Below are positions 35,190 to 38,512 of a DNA stretch of 38,512 bases, piece by piece; the first letter of the stretch is position 1; the number at the start of each line of letters is the position of its first letter. The DNA comes from Candidatus Igneacidithiobacillus taupoensis (GTDB taxonomy: Bacteria; Pseudomonadota; Gammaproteobacteria; Acidithiobacillales; Acidithiobacillaceae). The stretch lies in NCBI GenBank assembly GCA_021375695.1, contig JAEPKX010000015.1, positions 1 through 38,512 of the forward strand, given 5' to 3'. The notes beneath the pieces were generated by a model. It saw nothing but the letters and a program-made list of their open reading frames with translations, searched no databases and was not told where the DNA came from. Position numbers and translations under genes: made by a program.

Positions 35190-35891
35190 ATGCTTCGTAG
35201 CCTGTTGTTCATGATCCTCTTTTTTTGCTGGACCGCATTGTGGGCTGTGGTGCTGCTCCCCTTTCCCCTCCTTCCCCAGGGGTGGCGCTACTGGGGTTGC
35301 GGCACCTGGGCCCGCGTTGCCAGCCGGTTATTTCTCGTGTGTTTGCGGGTACGACTGACGGTGAAGGGCTTGCAACACCTTCCCGGGGCTCCCTTTGTCC
35401 TTTTGAGCAACCACCAATCAACCCTGGAGACCTTGCTGCTCTGGTCTTTTTTTCCGCAACTGAGCTTTGTCTTGAAAAAAGAATTATTACGAATTCCTCT
35501 GTTTGGCTGGTACCTCCCCCTGGCCCAACCCATCGCCATTGATCGCAAAGCCGGACCCAAGGCCCTCCACAAGGTGCTCACCGAGGGAGAAAAGCGATTA
35601 CGTGGGGGGATTCCGGTGCTCCTTTTCCCCGAAGGAACCCGCCAACCCTGCGGTACCCTGGGCAAATTCCATCAAACCGGGGCAGCCTTGGCCAGGCAGG
35701 CCGGTGTCCCCATCGTGCCGCTTGCCCTCAATACGGGCTGCTTCTGGCCCCGCCATGGCTTTCGCAAAAGGAGTGGGGACTGCCATCTCCATTTTGGTCC
35801 TCCCATTGCCCCCGAGGGGTCCTCGGGTCAACTCACGACACAGGTACGCGACTGGATTGCTGCGGAACTGCAGACGATGCCTGCTCCATGA
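35190..35891 (+). CDS. plsC: 1-acyl-sn-glycerol-3-phosphate acyltransferase
   Basis: The 233-residue protein has an N-terminal membrane helix, the acyltransferase motif I N74-H75-QSTL-E80, with glutamate in place of the usual aspartate (Hx4E), and motif III FPEGTR (about 146-151), plus VPIVPLALNTG. It makes phosphatidic acid at the inner membrane. The Hx4E form is, to my knowledge, seen in related proteobacterial enzymes, so the protein need not be inactive. Its last 59 bases overlap the convergent RimK-type gene. Confidence 0.92.
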   Translation: MLRSLLFMILFFCWTALWAVVLLPFPLLPQGWRYWGCGTWARVASRLFLVCLRVRLTVKGLQHLPGAPFVLLSNHQSTLETLLLWSFFPQLSFVLKKELLRIPLFGWYLPLAQPIAIDRKAGPKALHKVLTEGEKRLRGGIPVLLFPEGTRQPCGTLGKFHQTGAALARQAGVPIVPLALNTGCFWPRHGFRKRSGDCHLHFGPPIAPEGSSGQLTTQVRDWIAAELQTMPAP

Positions 35892-36753
35892 GTGCAGCAA
35901 CGATTTGCCCGGCCAGATCCAGACCCGTTACTCCTTCGATCCCCTCCAGGCTGGGAACGGGGTTTACTTCCAGAATGACATAACCCCCTTTTCCGTCGGC
36001 CATGAGATCGACGCCCGCAAAGTCCAGGTCCAGGGCGACGCAGGCAGCAATGGCCCATTCCCGCAAGCGCAGATCCAATTGGCCCGGATCCAGGGCTCGT
36101 GCGCTTCCTCCACAATGGAGATTGCTGCGAAACTCATTGCTCCCTGCCCGACGCTCCATGGCAGCGATTACCTGACCATACAGCACCAGGAGGCGAAGAT
36201 CCGTCCGCCCTGGCAGATACCGCTGCAAAATCAATTCATGCTGGAGATGTAGCAAGGTATCGGCAAGCCCTCGGGCGGCCGAAGGGCTCTCGATCAGATT
36301 CACGCCAACCCCCTGAGAACCCGCCAGCAGCTTGCTCACCACCGGTACCCCCAGCTGTTCCAACGCCCCCCCAAGACCAGAACCATCGGCCAGGTACCAG
36401 GTGTCAGGAACCGGCAGGCCCGCCGCTGCCAGAATCTGCAAGGAAAGAAACTTATCCCGCGCCTGGGCCAGCGCCTTGCCAGGATTGAGGCAGAGGGAAC
36501 CCATCTGCTGGAAATGTAGAAGCAAGCGGGCCCCCAGTGCGGTCAGGGGGGCGCCAATGCGCGGTATGACCCAGGTGGGTGGGGTGAGCAGCTCTTCCTC
36601 GTAGTAGAGGATGGTTTTTCCCTCCTGCAACACGGCAACACAACGCTCGGGATGTAAAATTCGCACGGGGACCCAACGCTCTTCCAGGGCCGCGCGCAAA
36701 CGGCGAGTGGAATAAAGATCTGGATGCCGTGAAAGCAATACAGCACTGCTCAC
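35833..36753 (-). CDS. RimK-type ATP-grasp ligase
   Basis: The 306-residue protein has the RimK/alpha-L-glutamate ligase layout: DKFLSLQILAAAGLPVPDTW, VVSKLLAGSQGVGVNLIES (phosphate-binding loop), LILQRYLPGRTDLRLLVL, SNLHCGGSARAL and the metal motif FAGVDLMADGKGGYVILEVN, ending PSLEGIEGVTGLD. Members ligate amino acids, usually glutamate, to a carboxylate on ribosomal protein S6, cofactors or lysine precursors. The substrate here is unknown. It is translationally coupled to the small gene upstream (ATGA overlap at 36750-36753). Confidence 0.88.
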   Translation of the reverse strand: MSSAVLLSRHPDLYSTRRLRAALEERWVPVRILHPERCVAVLQEGKTILYYEEELLTPPTWVIPRIGAPLTALGARLLLHFQQMGSLCLNPGKALAQARDKFLSLQILAAAGLPVPDTWYLADGSGLGGALEQLGVPVVSKLLAGSQGVGVNLIESPSAARGLADTLLHLQHELILQRYLPGRTDLRLLVLYGQVIAAMERRAGSNEFRSNLHCGGSARALDPGQLDLRLREWAIAACVALDLDFAGVDLMADGKGGYVILEVNPVPSLEGIEGVTGLDLAGQIVAALMEQASSAVPQQSSRVPVS

Positions 36754-37040
36754 GGGGCTTCCCGATAACGCAAAAGGGGAAGTTCGCCGTGGGCGATAGA
36801 GCGCTCAATGAATCCTGCGCGCCCTGGTTCACGGGCTTCCAATGCGGATCGGGCTTGGGATGGGCAAGCAAGTACTGCACAAAAAAGCACCTCCAGCTCC
36901 CAGGGATCGACCCGCAAGGAGCCAAAGGGATCCAGCGCCGATACGGGTCGCCAAAAGAGATTGGAACGCCAGCCCTTGGCGCGCAAGGCTGGTTCCTGAA
37001 AGAGTTCCCGGCAACGTTTCTCGATTTCCCTGGACATCAT
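36750..37040 (-). CDS. Small hypothetical partner of the RimK-type ligase
   Basis: The 96-residue protein is not recognised. It is soluble and has two cysteines in the hydrophobic stretch WELEVLFCAVLACPSQ and an otherwise charged composition (MSREIEKRCRELFQEPALR at the start). The GGAG before the paired ATGs supports translation, from 37040 or 37037. Its ATGA overlap with the ligase gene makes it very likely real and possibly the substrate-side or adaptor partner of the ligase, which is inference. It shares the 138-base upstream gap with hdrB on the other strand. Confidence 0.7.
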   Translation of the reverse strand: MMSREIEKRCRELFQEPALRAKGWRSNLFWRPVSALDPFGSLRVDPWELEVLFCAVLACPSQARSALEAREPGRAGFIERSIAHGELPLLRYREAP

Positions 37041-37069
37041 TTCTCCGGTAATGGGTGGTTAGAGGGTAT

Positions 37070-37098
37070 TTGGCATCGGAACCATAGTAGAGCATAAT
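37070..37098 (+). promoter_or_regulatory. Candidate sigma70 promoter of solitary hdrB
   Basis: TTGGCA (37070-37075), a 17-base spacer and CATAAT (37093-37098) make a good promoter 80 bases before the hdrB start. AAGGAG (37167-37172) six bases before the ATG is a strong ribosome binding site. Confidence 0.6.
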
Positions 37099-37176
37099 AG
37101 TCAAGTATAAGTAGATCCGTAAGGCGCGCGGACTTTCACTTTGCTATTGGGAATCAGAGGACCCAAAAGGAGTTTT

Positions 37177-37302
37177 TTATGAGTGACAACACGGTGAATC
37201 AAGGGGTAGCGGGGCACGGAGCCTTTTTCCAGGACACGAATCTCTCGGCCCGGGAAGCGGAGGCGGCGACGGCGTGGGTACGCAGTCATGTGGACCGGCG
37301 GA
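37177..37302. repeat. Inverted repeat, right copy (pairs with 1-126)
   Basis: Exact inverted copy of the left end of the window, beginning two bases before the hdrB start codon. Bases further upstream differ from the left copy. Confidence 0.93.
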
Positions 37303-38512
37303 CGGTGGATCTGGGCGAGCGGATGGACGACATTCGCGAGCACATGTGGGAGCTGGAGAAGGAAGGGGAGATCATCGTCCACCGGATCACGGATGCCCAC
37401 CAGCCGGTGGAAGTGGAAACCCTGTTTGGCTGGAAAAAGCGGATTCCCACCAACCAGCTCTGGCATCACAAGAGCTGTGGGCAGTGTGGCAACATCCCGG
37501 GCTATCCCACCAGTCTCATGTGGTTCATGAACCGCTTTGGCATTGACTATCTGGACGAGACGGACCAGACCTCCTGCACGGCCTGGAACTACCACGGCTC
37601 TGGCATTGGCAACGTCGAGTCTCTGGCTGCGGTATTCCTGCGCAACTTCCATCAGGCCTATGTCTCGGGCAAGCAGCATGGTTTTGATTATGGGCATTTT
37701 TATCCGCTGGTGCACTGCGGCACCTCCTTTGGCAACTACAAGGAGATCCGCAAATATCTGGTGGAATCGGCGGAACTGCGCGAGAAGGTCAAGAAAATCC
37801 TCGGCAAGCTAGGCAGGCTGGTGGATGGCAAGATTGTCATTCCTGAGGAAGTGGTGCACTACAGTGAATGGCTGCACGTCATGCGGCATCGCATTGCCAG
37901 TGAATTGCAGACCATTGACATGAGCAACATCCGCGTCACGGTCCATGCGGCCTGCCATTACTACAAGATGGTTCATGAAGATGCCGTGTATGACAACAGC
38001 ATCCTGGGTGGCAATCGCACAGCGGTGGGGACTTCGATAGCCCAGGCCCTGGGGGCCCAGGTCATTGACTACTCCACCTGGTATGACTGCTGTGGCTTTG
38101 GTTTTCGGCACATTATCTCCGAGCGGGAATTCACCCGTAGTTTCACCATGAACCGCAAGATCAAGGTGGCGCGGGAAGAGGCCAAGGCTGACGTCATGAT
38201 TGGCATCGACACCGGTTGCATCACCACCATGGACAAGAACCAGTGGATCGGCAAAGCCCATGACATGAACTACTCGGTACCGATCATTGCCGACGTGCAG
38301 CTGGCGGCCCTGGCATGTGGCGCCGACCCCTTCAAGATCGTCCAGCTGCAGTGGCATGCTTCGCCCTGCGAAGATCTGGTCGAAAAGATGGGCATCAGCT
38401 GGGACAAGGCCAAGGCCGACTTCCAGGAATATCTCAGGCAGGTGGAGCAGGGGAACGTGGAATATCTCTACAATCCCGAACTCGCTACCAATCAGCAGAT
38501 CAATATGAATAC
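37179..38512 (+). CDS. hdrB: sHdr complex subunit HdrB, second copy (3' end beyond the window)
   Basis: An uninterrupted frame of 444 codons runs to the window edge. Two cysteine-rich CCG-type regions are visible: near residues 94-150 (KSCGQCGN, TSCTAWNYHG) with a later VHCGTSFG, and near residues 255-360 (HAACHYYK, DCCGFGF, IDTGC). These bind the non-cubane clusters of HdrB. The N-terminal 41 codons are identical, base for base, to the copy at the left edge. Unlike that copy it is not preceded by hdrC but has its own promoter, and downstream genes are not seen. Codons are more G/C-ending than in neighbours, which suits a highly expressed gene. Confidence 0.9.
   Translation, partial: MSDNTVNQGVAGHGAFFQDTNLSAREAEAATAWVRSHVDRRTVDLGERMDDIREHMWELEKEGEIIVHRITDAHQPVEVETLFGWKKRIPTNQLWHHKSCGQCGNIPGYPTSLMWFMNRFGIDYLDETDQTSCTAWNYHGSGIGNVESLAAVFLRNFHQAYVSGKQHGFDYGHFYPLVHCGTSFGNYKEIRKYLVESAELREKVKKILGKLGRLVDGKIVIPEEVVHYSEWLHVMRHRIASELQTIDMSNIRVTVHAACHYYKMVHEDAVYDNSILGGNRTAVGTSIAQALGAQVIDYSTWYDCCGFGFRHIISEREFTRSFTMNRKIKVAREEAKADVMIGIDTGCITTMDKNQWIGKAHDMNYSVPIIADVQLAALACGADPFKIVQLQWHASPCEDLVEKMGISWDKAKADFQEYLRQVEQGNVEYLYNPELATNQQINMN

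Noticed and set aside
35190-35891. PlsC as an inactive enzyme because Hx4D is Hx4E
   Set aside because: The glutamate form occurs in related proteobacterial enzymes as far as I know, and the FPEGTR motif is intact.

Overview
The window looks like the chromosome of an Acidithiobacillus-type acidophilic sulfur oxidiser. This rests on gene content: a sulfur-oxidising heterodisulfide-reductase-like (sHdr) gene set in the order rhd-tusA-dsrE-hdrC-hdrB, a truncated Sox cluster (soxXYZA-DUF302-soxB, without soxCD) and a sigma54-dependent two-component system beside it, as described for the TspS/TspR system of A. caldus. No species assignment is possible from sequence alone. I see no tRNA, rRNA, insertion sequence, phage gene or CRISPR.

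Left part (1-7737, minus strand): one long gene string, soeA-soeB-soeC-moaA-rhd-tusA-dsrE-hdrC-hdrB, running off the left edge. It joins a cytoplasmic molybdoenzyme of the SoeABC (sulfite-oxidising) type and a molybdenum-cofactor gene to the sulfur-trafficking proteins and the sHdr complex. The expected logic is that sHdr releases sulfite in the cytoplasm and SoeABC oxidises it into the quinone pool. A small unknown gene (7921) and moaC (8759, minus) follow.

Sulfur-sensing and Sox part (8766-18109, plus): a tandem PhnD-like periplasmic binding protein, a histidine kinase (TspS-like) and an NtrC-type regulator (TspR-like), then soxX-Y-Z-A-DUF302-soxB. Near-perfect -24/-12 promoters stand before both the binding-protein gene (8766) and soxX (13411). 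A perfect 16-bp palindrome lies 185 bp upstream of the soxX promoter. The pattern suggests a sensor that controls Sox and also its own operon. Two tandem hairpins close the Sox operon.

Envelope and housekeeping part (18190-26758): mreBCD-rodA-dacA, with no PBP2 gene (mrdA) between mreD and rodA, then DUF493-lipB-lipA, an ElyC/YdcF protein and a convergent L,D-transpeptidase.

Little-known module (26850-31625): an unknown gene, a FimV/HubP-like TPR membrane protein, a degenerate receiver-like protein, a COG2229-type small GTPase (MglA/Arf-like), a winged-helix plus roadblock-like protein, and a roadblock/LC7 protein. It reads as a small-GTPase polarity or surface-motility switch and is the best candidate here for an undescribed system.

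Right part (31691-38512): glyQ-glyS-gmhB-plsC, a convergent RimK-type ATP-grasp ligase with a small partner gene, and a second hdrB with its own promoter, running off the right edge. The first 126 bases of the window are the exact inverted copy of 37177-37302, so the window is bounded by two inverted hdrB copies. This is either a recent duplication or gene conversion, or a contig that ends in a repeat.
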